30,670 nt of DNA from Coriobacteriia bacterium (lineage in GTDB: Bacteria; Actinomycetota; Coriobacteriia; WRKU01; WQUG01): NCBI GenBank assembly GCA_009785705.1, contig WQVS01000002.1:1-30670 (forward strand), read 5' to 3'. The position numbers and the translations under genes are program-made. Every line of letters starts with the position of its first letter. The stretch's first letter is position 1. The notes under the pieces were generated by a model that worked only from the letters and a program-made list of their open reading frames with translations, did no database searches and was not told the DNA's origin. This document shows positions 8,137-16,975 of this stretch, one piece after another.

Positions 8137-9689
8137 TGTCAAAGCCATTGCACATAGCCATCATCGGTGCAGGAGCCACAGGGCTTGCTGCTGCTTTTTA
8201 CCTTGAGCGCGCAAAGCAGGCGGGGCTCGATATTAGCTACACTTTGCTGGAGCGCGATGAGCGTGTTGGTGGCAAGGTGGCGGGGGAGATTGTCCTGGAC
8301 CCTGAAAGCAACGAGCCCTATGTTGTTGATGGCGGACCAGATTGCTTCAGTGCTTATAAGCCAGGTGGGCGTCGCATGACAACTTTGCTGGGCTGTGAAA
8401 ATGATTGGCTTCCTAGTAATAATGCAAAGAAAAAGGTCTACGTTTATCGCGATGGCAAGATGCGTGAGCTGCCTGAAGGCTTTGTTATGTTTGTGCCGAC
8501 GGATTTAGAGTCCTTGTTTGAAACCGACCTGCTTTCTGAAGAAGGTAAGATGGACATGATTCGCGAGATGACCATCCCGCCCCGTGACTGGTCGCTGACA
8601 GGGCAGTCAAAGGAAGGTAAGGGCGCAGCACGGCGCGATGAAGCGATGGGTTCCTTTGTTGAACGTCGTTTTGGCAAAGAGGTTCTAGACTATATTGCAG
8701 AGCCCTTCCTAGGAGGAGTCCATGCATCAGAACCTGAGGACATGTCCTTAGAGGCACACTTTCCTATGTATTTTGACATGGAAGAAAAGTATGGCAGTGT
8801 TATTCGTGGCACGGTCGAAGCTAAGGCAATGCGCAAGAGCATGGCAGCGAAGGCTGCTGCCAAAGCTGATTCAAAGAAGAAGAACATTTGGGGAAATACT
8901 GTTTTTGCCAGCTATAAGCTAGGCATGCATCAGTTGACTGACGCTATGGCACAACACACCAGTCATAGTATTCGCACAGCTGTGAATGTTGAAAGTATTA
9001 CACGTGCACCAGACAATAGTTACTGCCTAACCCTTAAAGACAAAGAAAAAACCGACAGCGAAGGCAGCGAAGAGCTACAAGCAGATGCTGTAATTATCGC
9101 TACCGAATCATACGCAGGCGCAAAGCTTACTAAAAGCCTTGACCCCGAAATCGCCGCTGCCTACGAAGGTATTCCCAACATCAGCACAGCAACGGTCTCC
9201 TTTGCCTTTCGTGAAGACGACCTAGGAGAAAGCCGCAACGATGGCTTTGGTGTTTTGGTGCCTGCTGTTGAGGAGCGCGACTTGCTGGCAGCTTCGTGGT
9301 CTTCGACTAAATGGCCTGGACGTGCCCCTGAAGGGCGCGTGCTTATTCGTGGCTTTGTGGGTACTCCAAAGAATCAGGCTGTCATGGATCTCTCTGATGA
9401 GGAGCTTACCCAGTTGGTCTTGGACGAACTCCGGCATGTTATGGACTTGCCGAAAAATGCACAACCTCTGTTTACTCGTCTGTATCGCTGGACGCTGGGG
9501 ATGTCTCAGTATAAAATGGGACATCTTGATCGCGTCGAAACCATTGAGGAGCGCTCGTCCTTAACACCTGGGCTTGCTTGCGCTGGTGGCTGCTTCCGTG
9601 GTGTAGGTATCCCCAACTGCATTGATGGGGGAGAAGAAGCTGCACGAAAAGTCCTGGCGGACTTCGATTTAGAATATAGTGGAGAATAA
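8136..9689 (+). CDS. HemY/CgoX-like porphyrinogen oxidase, paralogue 2
   Basis: A 517-residue FAD-dependent oxidase, closer to the normal HemY/CgoX length than its upstream paralogue. It has GAGATG at residues 11-16, DERVGGKV shortly after, a family-like EPFLGGVHASEPEDMSL region, and the C-terminal FAD motif GGCFRGVGIPNCIDGGEEAA. The ATG at 8136 overlaps the previous stop by one base and follows AGGAGG at 8121-8126. Shared segments with paralogue 1 (EEKYGS, KWPGRAPEG/KWAGRAPDN, GVGVPNC/GVGIPNC) show a tandem duplication that has since diverged greatly. It most likely converts coproporphyrinogen III to coproporphyrin III for the adjacent ferrochelatase; protoporphyrinogen is the alternative substrate. 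Confidence 0.9.
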   Translation: MSKPLHIAIIGAGATGLAAAFYLERAKQAGLDISYTLLERDERVGGKVAGEIVLDPESNEPYVVDGGPDCFSAYKPGGRRMTTLLGCENDWLPSNNAKKKVYVYRDGKMRELPEGFVMFVPTDLESLFETDLLSEEGKMDMIREMTIPPRDWSLTGQSKEGKGAARRDEAMGSFVERRFGKEVLDYIAEPFLGGVHASEPEDMSLEAHFPMYFDMEEKYGSVIRGTVEAKAMRKSMAAKAAAKADSKKKNIWGNTVFASYKLGMHQLTDAMAQHTSHSIRTAVNVESITRAPDNSYCLTLKDKEKTDSEGSEELQADAVIIATESYAGAKLTKSLDPEIAAAYEGIPNISTATVSFAFREDDLGESRNDGFGVLVPAVEERDLLAASWSSTKWPGRAPEGRVLIRGFVGTPKNQAVMDLSDEELTQLVLDELRHVMDLPKNAQPLFTRLYRWTLGMSQYKMGHLDRVETIEERSSLTPGLACAGGCFRGVGIPNCIDGGEEAARKVLADFDLEYSGE

Positions 9690-9690
9690 T

Positions 9691-10989
9691 ATGCTCGCAG
9701 AACGTGCTTTACGTATAGGTACTCGCTTACTTAACAATAACTATTTGAATGGTGACTCTGCTGCAACTGCAGATATGTTGCCAGAAGCTAATCCTGACAT
9801 TAAATATATGCTGTACATGCATATTCCTTTTTGCAAACAGCTCTGCACCTACTGTTCCTTCAATCGCTTTTACTACAAGGAAGACCGTACGCGTAAGTAC
9901 TTTAAGTCTTTGCGCCGCGAATTGGAGATGGTAAAAGAACTGGGCTATCACTTTGATGCAACTTATATTGGGGGCGGAACACCAACTGTTCTACTTGATG
10001 AGCTCACAAAAACTATCGATTATGCAAAAGAGCTCTTTCCTGACATTAAAGATGTTTCTTCAGAAACTAATCCGACTGACCTAAACGATGAGCTATTTGA
10101 TGCTCTAAGCTCGCGTGTTGACCGCCTATCAGTGGGCGTTCAGAGCTTTGATGATAACTTGCTTCAGTATATGAGTCGCTATAAGACGACGGGTAGTGCA
10201 GAAGAAACACTTGCAGCCGTGCAGAGCACTCAGGGTAAATTTGATTCTTTCAATGTGGATATGATTTTCAACTTCCCTACGCAGAGCTTTGAAAGCTTGC
10301 AGCGTGATCTTGATTTGGTAAAGCAGACAGGATGTAATCAGACAACTTTCTATCCTCTACTTGCAAGTCCTTTGCGCCGTAAGCAAATGGCTAAAGATAT
10401 TGGAAAAGTAGACTTTAAGCGCGAATATGAGATGTACAAGATAGTTTGCAGTGAACTGTATGGCGCAGGCTTTGTAGGGTCAAGTGCTTGGACTTTTAGT
10501 GCCGATAAAGACATGATTATTGATGAGTACATCGTTGACTATCCCGAATACGTGGGAATTGGTTCGGGAGCTATGTCTTATTTGCGCGGACAGAATTACA
10601 CGAATTCTTTTAGCCTGCGCGAATATCATGAGCGCATTGCAGCAGGCAAAATGCCCATTGCAAGCATGACTCAGGGTGCAAAAAGTAAGACTATCGATAT
10701 GCGCTATTATTTTGCAACAAAGCTCTTTGGCTTGCGCTTAGATAAGCAGGAGTTCCGTGAGCGCTTTGGAGTAGATATTGCAAAGGGCTTACCTATGGAA
10801 ATGACATTTATGCGTCTAGCGGGTGCTTTTGCTACTGACAATAATGATGAGCTAACCTTAACTGACAAAGGTCGCTATCTAACGGTAGTTATGATGCGCG
10901 AGACTTTAGCAGGCTCTAACGACTATCGCGATAAAATGCGTGAAGCTCTACCTCGCGATGAGTACCGTGAATTGCTTGAGAAGAATTAG
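9691..10989 (+). CDS. Radical SAM protein of the HemN/HemW (coproporphyrinogen III oxidase-like) family
   Basis: A 432-residue radical SAM enzyme. The cluster motif is HIPFCKQLCTYCSF (CX3CX2C), and GGGTP plus ETNP follow as in HemN-type proteins. Canonical HemN has a fourth cysteine two residues after the third; here that position is Phe, as in HemW-like or other family members. The start at ATG 9691 is chosen over GTG 9679 because GGAG (9681-9684) is well spaced and it begins one base after the previous stop. As the terminal heme gene of this operon it could be an oxygen-independent coproporphyrinogen dehydrogenase, a heme-handling HemW-like protein, or an anaerobic coproheme decarboxylase replacing ChdC. 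The sequence alone does not decide. Confidence 0.85.
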   Translation: MLAERALRIGTRLLNNNYLNGDSAATADMLPEANPDIKYMLYMHIPFCKQLCTYCSFNRFYYKEDRTRKYFKSLRRELEMVKELGYHFDATYIGGGTPTVLLDELTKTIDYAKELFPDIKDVSSETNPTDLNDELFDALSSRVDRLSVGVQSFDDNLLQYMSRYKTTGSAEETLAAVQSTQGKFDSFNVDMIFNFPTQSFESLQRDLDLVKQTGCNQTTFYPLLASPLRRKQMAKDIGKVDFKREYEMYKIVCSELYGAGFVGSSAWTFSADKDMIIDEYIVDYPEYVGIGSGAMSYLRGQNYTNSFSLREYHERIAAGKMPIASMTQGAKSKTIDMRYYFATKLFGLRLDKQEFRERFGVDIAKGLPMEMTFMRLAGAFATDNNDELTLTDKGRYLTVVMMRETLAGSNDYRDKMREALPRDEYRELLEKN

Positions 10990-11001
10990 TAAGGAGCAAG
11001 C

Positions 11002-11424
11002 ATGAAGAAGCGAATGGAAAGACAAGAAGTTATTCGCGATATTGTGCGCAAAGAGCGCATAAAGGCTCAGCATGAAATTGTAAATATCTTGCAGTCCCGT
11101 GGCTATAAATGCACTCAGGCGACAGTGTCACGTGATATCGAAGAATTAAAACTTACCAAATCAAAGGGCGGTCACTACGTACTGGCAGAAGATCAGCATC
11201 TGCAGCGAATGGTGCATGACCTTGTCAAGAAGGTTGATCGGGCAGGAAATTTGCTCGTAGTACATGTACAGGATGGTACTGCTGCTGGTGTTGCTGCGGC
11301 GATTGATCAGGCCGGTGTCGACGGCATACTGGGCACTGTCTCAGGGGACACAACATTACTTTGTGTGTGCACTGATGAAAAAAAGGCCATTGCAGCGGCT
11401 GAAGAACTGTTATACTTTATCTAG
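11002..11424 (+). CDS. argR: Arginine repressor
   Basis: A 140-residue ArgR. The N-terminal winged helix holds the recognition element QATVSRDIEELKL, and the C-terminal hexamerisation and arginine-binding domain has DGTAAGVAAAID and GTVSGDTTLLCV. The usual GDDT of the effector site reads GDTT here, losing one of the two aspartates. The gene starts 12 bases after the radical SAM gene with AAGGAG upstream, so it is likely co-transcribed with the heme genes rather than with argGH, from which it is separated by a 266-base leader with a terminator-like hairpin. Expected targets are argG-argH and possibly arcA-arcB. Confidence 0.93.
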   Translation: MKKRMERQEVIRDIVRKERIKAQHEIVNILQSRGYKCTQATVSRDIEELKLTKSKGGHYVLAEDQHLQRMVHDLVKKVDRAGNLLVVHVQDGTAAGVAAAIDQAGVDGILGTVSGDTTLLCVCTDEKKAIAAAEELLYFI

Positions 11425-11552
11425 TGGTAAAAACGTATAAAGAGAGATTATTATTCTTAATTCTGGATACATAGCTTTGAACAAGTGGACACAGGTACAG
11501 TGTTCTGCTTCTGCTGTGTGTGCTTTCATCACTTCTTTTTCACGACGAATCT

Positions 11553-11636
11553 AGCAAGAGCTTGTCGAATTGTATCGGCGGCTCTTGCCCCTATAGTAAC
11601 GACCTTTCTGCTCAAGAAGGGTCGTTGTTTATTATT
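11553..11636 (+). promoter_or_regulatory. argG leader with two hairpins, the second terminator-like (possible attenuator)
   Basis: First hairpin: GCAAGAGC (11554-11561) with GCTCTTGC (11581-11588). Second: AACGACCTTTCT (11598-11609) with AGAAGGGTCGTT (11615-11626), 12 pairs with one G-T, followed by a T-rich GTTTATTATTT. The second looks like an intrinsic terminator placed 65 bases before the argG start. It may end the argR transcript or act as an attenuator for argG. A TTTATTCATATAAA stretch between it and argG resembles an ArgR half-site. In 11425-11552 I see nothing firm. Confidence 0.6.
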
Positions 11637-11690
11637 TCGTAACGATAAGCAATCCCTATTTATTCATATAAACTATAAGGAGTCGTGAAC

Positions 11691-12902
11691 ATGTCTAAAG
11701 AAATTTGCATATTAGCCTATTCCGGTGGTCTTGATACTTCGGTATGTATTAGATGGATTATTGAAAACTACAAGCTAGATGTTGTTGCCTGTCTTGTAGA
11801 TGTAGGGCAGGAGCAAGACGAGACTATTGATGACCTTGTTGCAAAGGCGCTTGAAATAGGTGCTGTCGAATCTTTTGCTCTAGATGTTAAGGATGAGTTT
11901 GCCCATGAGTATGTAGCCTTATCTTGCATGGCAAACGGTATGTATGAGAACAAGTATCCACTAGTTTCAGCACTGTCGAGACCCTTGATTTCAAAAGCTT
12001 TGGTAAAGATTGCACAGGAAAAAGGGGCAAACTACATTGCTCATGGTTGCACGGGCAAGGGTAACGACCAAGTCCGCTTTGAGACTTCGATTGCAGCGCT
12101 TGACCCAAGCATTACTATTTTGGGGCCTGTACGCGAATGGGACTTAGGCTCACGTGAGGCGGCTATGGACTATGCAGAAAAATTCAACATTCCCATCCCT
12201 ACGACAAAATGTACCCCCTACTCGATTGATGACAACATGGTAGGTCGCGCCATTGAGTGTGGAGTTCTGGAAGATCCCAATGTTGCTCCACCAGAAGACG
12301 TCTTTACCATTACGCAAGATCCCAAGAGAGCAGACGCCCCTGACGAAGAAATTATTACTATAAGCTTTGAAGGAGGTCTTCCAACTGCTCTAAATGGCAA
12401 AGAGATGAAGCTGGCAGACTTACTGGCAGAGCTCAACCTAATAGCAGGACCTCATGGTATTGGTCGTATTGACATGATTGAGAATCGTCTCGTTGGAGTA
12501 AAGTCCCGTGAGGTCTATGAGGCTCCTGGCATGATGACCTTGATTACGGCTCATAAGGCACTGGAGGAACTGACCTTAGAGCGCAACCTATCACACTACA
12601 AGCTAATCCTAGAACAGGAATGGTCAAAACTTGTTTATTCGGGCATGTGGTTTAGCCCCCTTAAGCTAGCAATTGATGCTTTCGTAGCAAGCACGCAGAC
12701 CTACGTGACAGGTGAAGTTCGCTTATCACTGTACAGAGGAAATTGCACAGTAGTAGGACGGACCAGTCCCTATTCGCTGTACAGCTACGGACTAGCAACC
12801 TATGATTCTAGCGACCAGTTCAATCATAAAGCCGCTAAAGGCTTCATGGAGCTCTACAGCCTGCCTATTAAGGTGTGGTCAGAGGTACAATATAAGTCAT
12901 GA
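11691..12902 (+). CDS. argG: Argininosuccinate synthase
   Basis: A 403-residue cytoplasmic enzyme that joins citrulline and aspartate using ATP. The N-terminal P-loop AYSGGLDTSV (residues 9-18), the GCTGKGNDQVRFE citrulline/aspartate site and the C-terminal GEVRLSLYRGNCTVVGR block are present. ATG 11691 is chosen over GTG 11685 because AAGGAG (11677-11682) is correctly spaced for it only. Its TGA overlaps the argH ATG (ATGA), so the two are coupled. With ArcA and ArcB encoded 10 kb away, citrulline may come from ornithine carbamoylation or directly from arginine deimination. Confidence 0.97.
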   Translation: MSKEICILAYSGGLDTSVCIRWIIENYKLDVVACLVDVGQEQDETIDDLVAKALEIGAVESFALDVKDEFAHEYVALSCMANGMYENKYPLVSALSRPLISKALVKIAQEKGANYIAHGCTGKGNDQVRFETSIAALDPSITILGPVREWDLGSREAAMDYAEKFNIPIPTTKCTPYSIDDNMVGRAIECGVLEDPNVAPPEDVFTITQDPKRADAPDEEIITISFEGGLPTALNGKEMKLADLLAELNLIAGPHGIGRIDMIENRLVGVKSREVYEAPGMMTLITAHKALEELTLERNLSHYKLILEQEWSKLVYSGMWFSPLKLAIDAFVASTQTYVTGEVRLSLYRGNCTVVGRTSPYSLYSYGLATYDSSDQFNHKAAKGFMELYSLPIKVWSEVQYKS

Positions 12903-14311
12903 ACTCTAAGAAGCCTGCATGGAGTGGACGCTTTTCCGACGTCCCCAGTGAAGAATTGCTAGCCTTTGGGGCCTCGCTGTCTATTGATAAGCGCATGTGG
13001 CGCCAAGACATAGCAGGATCAATCGCCCATGCAAAGATGTTGGCGCGTCAAGGTGTACTGGCTCAACGCGAAGCTGATGCTATCGAGGCAGGCCTGCAAC
13101 AAATCACTCATCAGATAGAATCAAACGAATTCGAGTGGAATTTGGCGGACGAGGATGTCCACATGGCTATTGAGCGAGCGCTTACGAAGCTCATTGGTGA
13201 AGATGGCGCGCGCCTGCATACTGGTCGTAGTAGAAATGATCAGGTTGCTACAGATACGCGACTCTATATGAAGGAGCGCACTCTTGCCATTGCACGCGCC
13301 CTTAATGCGCTTCGCCTTGCTTTGATTGAGCTAGCAGAGAACAATAGTAGTGTGATTGTACCAGGCTACACGCACCTGCAGAAAGCTCAACCTATTAGCT
13401 TGGCACACTATTACTTAGCTTATAGTCAGATGTTTGCACGCGACTTCAAGCGCTTTGTGGCAGCCTATGAGGCAGCCGACTGGAGTCCGCTGGGAAGTGC
13501 TGCACTTGCAGGTACTAGCTATCCATTAGACCGCGACTTCACTGCGCGCGAACTAGGCTTTTCAAAAGTAACAGTAAATGCTCTTGATGCCGTCAGCGAT
13601 CGAGACTTTTTGCTCGATGCGGTGTATGCGGCTTCTGTATGTCAGGTTCACCTTTCGCGCCTCTCAGAGGAGCTAATCTTGTGGACAACTGAAGAGTTTG
13701 GTTTTCTGCAACTGTCTGAGCGTTATTCTACAGGGTCGTCTATTATGCCCCAGAAAAAGAATGCAGATTTTGCAGAATTGATTCGAGGCAAGACAGGTCG
13801 TGTTGTGGGGGATTTGAATGCCCTGCTTGTCACCCTAAAGGGTTTGCCACTTGCTTATAATAAAGATATGCAGGAGGATAAAGAACCTGCCTTTGATGCT
13901 ATGGACACTATTGAGCAGTGCATTAAAGTAATGACAGGAATGATTGCAGGGCTTACTCCTAATGAGGAGCGTATGAAGGCGGCTTCTACGGGTGGTTTCA
14001 TGGCAGCTACAGACCTTGCTGATTATCTAGTAGAGAAATGTCACCTGCCCTTTAGACAGGCTTACGAAATAGTGGGCAGTGTTGTGTTGTCCTGCGAGCG
14101 CCAAGGTCGTAAGCTGCAAGATCTAAGTATCGACGAATTGCAGGGCTTCTTCGCAGGATTTGGACGTGATGTGGAAATTGCACTGCGCATAGACAAGGTA
14201 GTAGAGGCGCGCTCAACAGAAGGCGGAACCTCATCAAAGGCAATAGCAATTCAGCTGGAGAAAACTAAGCAAGCTTATAGTTTAGACGAACAACAACTAG
14301 CATTGCTCTAG
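12899..14311 (+). CDS. argH: Argininosuccinate lyase
   Basis: A 470-residue enzyme that splits argininosuccinate into arginine and fumarate. The superfamily signature GSSIMPQKKN starts at residue 279, with the catalytic serine in it. HTGRSRNDQVATDTR and the PGYTHLQKAQPIS segment are also typical. It starts inside the argG stop (ATGA overlap), forming a two-gene unit that ends at the terminator 14391-14425. There is no sign of an N-acetylglutamate synthase fusion, since the length is that of plain ArgH. Confidence 0.97.
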   Translation: MNSKKPAWSGRFSDVPSEELLAFGASLSIDKRMWRQDIAGSIAHAKMLARQGVLAQREADAIEAGLQQITHQIESNEFEWNLADEDVHMAIERALTKLIGEDGARLHTGRSRNDQVATDTRLYMKERTLAIARALNALRLALIELAENNSSVIVPGYTHLQKAQPISLAHYYLAYSQMFARDFKRFVAAYEAADWSPLGSAALAGTSYPLDRDFTARELGFSKVTVNALDAVSDRDFLLDAVYAASVCQVHLSRLSEELILWTTEEFGFLQLSERYSTGSSIMPQKKNADFAELIRGKTGRVVGDLNALLVTLKGLPLAYNKDMQEDKEPAFDAMDTIEQCIKVMTGMIAGLTPNEERMKAASTGGFMAATDLADYLVEKCHLPFRQAYEIVGSVVLSCERQGRKLQDLSIDELQGFFAGFGRDVEIALRIDKVVEARSTEGGTSSKAIAIQLEKTKQAYSLDEQQLALL

Positions 14312-14390
14312 GGCAATTCAGACGCCCAGCTTTAACACTAAAACACATCAATGAAGTATCCCAATCTTTGGGAAGACTATCTAACAGATT

Positions 14391-14425
14391 AAAAAACCGC
14401 TGGGTGAAATCCCAGCGGTTTTTTT
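14391..14425. terminator. Bidirectional intrinsic terminator between argH and the PBP gene
   Basis: CCGCTGGG (14397-14404) pairs with CCCAGCGG (14411-14418), loop of six, with A6 before and T7 after. The flanks pair too and supply a T-run on either strand. It is shared by the convergent argH and the minus-strand PBP gene, whose stop is at 14427. Confidence 0.93.
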
Positions 14426-14426
14426 G

Positions 14427-16730
14427 TTAAGGCGTCGGTGAGGTCGGTGTTGATCCGTATCCTCCTCCGTTATCCCCTCCCTCATCTGGCGGCGGCGGAG
14501 GTGGAGGAGGCGGCGGCGGAGGTGGAGGAGGCGGCGGCGGAGGTGGAGGAGGCGGCGGCGCTACCGGTCTTTCATCCGCTGCTGGCTCTTCATCCCTTCT
14601 ATCGTCAGCTTCATCCTCAGCCTCTGCCTGTGGACCCCTTGATATGCGAATTGTTACACGCGATCCACTAAAGCTGGCGCTAACAATGCGTCCTGCAGGA
14701 ACCGTGTCAGAGTAGACCTCTTCGGTACTGATGTTGAAGCCTGACAACATTGCACGGGCTTCTTCGAGAGTCAAGCCTGCAAGACTGGGGGGTTCACTTG
14801 TAGGAATATTAAAGAGCGAATTGTTGTAGGGTGGTGGTGGGGCAGTAGCAAAGAGTCTGTGCTCATATCCCTGCAGTGCCACTTCCATGAAGTTGCGCCA
14901 AATGGGGGCAGAGATAGTTCCGCCAAAGCCGCGACTGCCATTTAGGAAAATAGTCCGCTCTTCCTTATGTCCTACCCAAACGGCAGTTGACAGTACGGGA
15001 GTATAGCCCAAGAACCAAACATCACGATTTTGCTGACTGGTACCCGTCTTTCCAGCGACCTGCCAGTTGGGGAGCCTTGCGCGTGAGCCTGTCCCTCCTG
15101 AAATCGTTCCCATGAGTACTTGAGTAGATGCCCAGGATACTTCTGGAGTTAGAGCTTGCGAGGTATTTTCTTCCCATTCAAAAATTACCTCGCCATTACG
15201 GTCTACAATTTCAGTAATTACAACAGGTTCACGGTAGAGACCACCTGCAGCAAGTGTTGCGCCTGCGTTTGCCATTTCAGCCACAGTAACACCTTGAGCA
15301 CCTAACACGATAGAGGGGAAGGGCTGTAGTTCACTTTTGATGCCCATTCTTCCTGCAACATCTACAATAGATTCTGCCCCGATCTCATAGGCAAGACGTG
15401 CAAGTGAGGTGTTGATTGATGCTGCCATAGAGGACTGTAGGGTCATCATTCCACGACCACGTCCTTCTGAATTGTTAACAATCCAGCGGTTGCCGCCTTC
15501 GCCAATAGTGGCGGGCGATGAGGTGTCGATTCTAAAGGATGGCGACATGCCCTTCTCAATGGCTGCAATCATGCCAAAAGTCTTAAAGGTACTGCCTGGT
15601 TGGCGACGTGCTTGGGTTGCCAGATTAAACTCATCTTCAGCAAAGTCGCGTCCTCCAACCATGACGATGACCTTGCCCGTGTCTGTCTCCTGAGAGACTA
15701 GTGCCCCTTCGGGACCGCTAGGATCGCGTCCAATCATGTCCCAGACAGCTTCTTCGGCTACGCGCTGCAATCTTGTGTCAAGGGTTGTGTGAACAACAAG
15801 TCCGCCACCAAAAACGTCCGCTTGGGGAAAGTTATTGTGTAGTTCACGACGGATGTGAGTGACGAAATAGCCTGATTCGTAAATACCGTGTTCAGGAATA
15901 TCGGCACGATCTAAATCTAAGGGAGTTTCTTCTGCTTCACGACGCTCTTCATAAGTAATCTTATCGTTTTCATACATGCGGAATAACACATGTGAACGTC
16001 TCTGAAGGGTTAAGTCGGGGTTGTTATAGGGGTTTAGCACATTGGGGCGCTGAGGAATACCAGCTAGGGCTGCAGCTTGCGCTAGATTCAAATCACTTGC
16101 AGGAATTCCAAAGTAAGTTAAGCTGGCGACTTCAATGCCGTGGGCATTTGCTCCAAAGAATACTGTATTGAGGTACATCTCAAGAATTTCTTCTTTAGTG
16201 AAGTGCTTTTCGACCTCCATGGCCAGATAGGCTTCACGCAGCTTACGGCGCAGCGACATGTCGGTTGCTTCATCGCGCAAAACCGTTTGGCGAACATACT
16301 GCTGCGTGATAGTTGAGCCACCTTCACGCGAGCCCAGGGCGGTCATAACTGTTGCACGCGCAATACCTTGCATGTCAACACCGTCATGTTCGAAGAAGCG
16401 CTCGTCCTCTACTGCTACGACTGCTTCAAGAACATAAGGCGACATATCCTCAATAGAAATCGGCTCACGATTCTCTAGGAAAAAGCGCGCCAAAAGAACA
16501 TCATCAGCAGAGTAGATACGTGTAGGTTGTGAGGTGTCAAAGGATGCAGGATTGGTATAATCAGGCAAATCTTCAAGCCAACTCATAGCGACTAGGGCAA
16601 CAGAACCCATGGCGACAGCGACACTAAGAAACATGGCCAAAATAAGGGCAACGAAAACAAGGATTATCTTATTGATGCGGGACGCACGGCGGCGGTTACG
16701 CGCACGGCTTCTGCGAGCATTAGATGACAT
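14427..16730 (-). CDS. Class A penicillin-binding protein with PASTA domain and poly-proline tail
   Basis: A bifunctional murein polymerase and cross-linker of 767 residues anchored by one membrane segment (about 20-50) after a very basic N-terminus. The GT51 domain has EDERFFEHDG (108-117, catalytic Glu108), GGSTITQQ and RKLREAYLAMEVEKHFTKEE. The transpeptidase has STFK (Ser380), SIN (438-440) and KTGT (561-564). A single PASTA-like domain (about 643-700) is followed by an acidic stretch, 24 consecutive prolines (725-748) and a Gly/Ser/Thr/Pro end. The proline run comes from a 21-bp tandem repeat. GAGGAG precedes the ATG at a slightly long distance. It is convergent to argH and divergent from the U32 gene. 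Family certain; which pbp orthologue is not assigned. Confidence 0.95.
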   Translation of the reverse strand: MSSNARRSRARNRRRASRINKIILVFVALILAMFLSVAVAMGSVALVAMSWLEDLPDYTNPASFDTSQPTRIYSADDVLLARFFLENREPISIEDMSPYVLEAVVAVEDERFFEHDGVDMQGIARATVMTALGSREGGSTITQQYVRQTVLRDEATDMSLRRKLREAYLAMEVEKHFTKEEILEMYLNTVFFGANAHGIEVASLTYFGIPASDLNLAQAAALAGIPQRPNVLNPYNNPDLTLQRRSHVLFRMYENDKITYEERREAEETPLDLDRADIPEHGIYESGYFVTHIRRELHNNFPQADVFGGGLVVHTTLDTRLQRVAEEAVWDMIGRDPSGPEGALVSQETDTGKVIVMVGGRDFAEDEFNLATQARRQPGSTFKTFGMIAAIEKGMSPSFRIDTSSPATIGEGGNRWIVNNSEGRGRGMMTLQSSMAASINTSLARLAYEIGAESIVDVAGRMGIKSELQPFPSIVLGAQGVTVAEMANAGATLAAGGLYREPVVITEIVDRNGEVIFEWEENTSQALTPEVSWASTQVLMGTISGGTGSRARLPNWQVAGKTGTSQQNRDVWFLGYTPVLSTAVWVGHKEERTIFLNGSRGFGGTISAPIWRNFMEVALQGYEHRLFATAPPPPYNNSLFNIPTSEPPSLAGLTLEEARAMLSGFNISTEEVYSDTVPAGRIVSASFSGSRVTIRISRGPQAEAEDEADDRRDEEPAADERPVAPPPPPPPPPPPPPPPPPPPPPPPPDEGGDNGGGYGSTPTSPTP
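14488..14559. repeat. In-frame 21-bp tandem repeat encoding poly-proline
   Basis: Three perfect 21-bp units (14488-14550) and a partial fourth (to 14559), built of GGC/GGA/GGT triplets on the plus strand. On the minus strand every codon is proline (CCG, CCT, CCA), giving 24 in a row. The unit length preserves frame, so copy number could vary without disrupting the PBP. Confidence 0.95.
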
Positions 16731-16975
16731 TGTGGCGCATTGCTCCTCACTTAAAGTTGAATCAGACTAACCCTCGAATTATATCTGAGCAACATTAGTC
16801 TTTGTAGCCAATTGATAGTCATTGTGTTCTATCTGTCACCTTATTAGTTTGTATGATTTTGCAGCCAACTTCTTGTGACGTGCATATACTTTGCAGGGCT
16901 GGACGTAGTATCATGAAGTTTCACTGTAGATAGAAAACCTTACAATTTAAGGTAGATAATACGCAAGGATTCACC
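16731..16975. promoter_or_regulatory. Divergent intergenic region between the PBP and U32 genes
   Basis: No gene. On the minus strand a TATAAT (16783 to 16778) could serve the PBP gene, though its -35 is poor. On the plus strand a TATACT (16885-16890) lacks a convincing -35. AAGGATT at 16961-16967 is the likely ribosome binding site for the U32 gene. Promoters must lie here because both flanking genes point away. Confidence 0.4.

Noticed and set aside
11485..11688. 67-codon open frame in the argR-argG gap
   Set aside because: It has a weak start, no ribosome binding site, crosses the terminator-like hairpin and overlaps the argG start region; composition is not protein-like.
11425..11690. 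T-box leader for argG
   Set aside because: No T-box consensus (AGGGTGG-type) or specifier-loop layout is visible.
14438..14671. Plus-strand frame over the poly-proline repeat
   Set aside because: Its repeats (Glu/Ala/Val) simply mirror the GGC/GGA tandem repeat opposite the PBP gene; no initiation signal.
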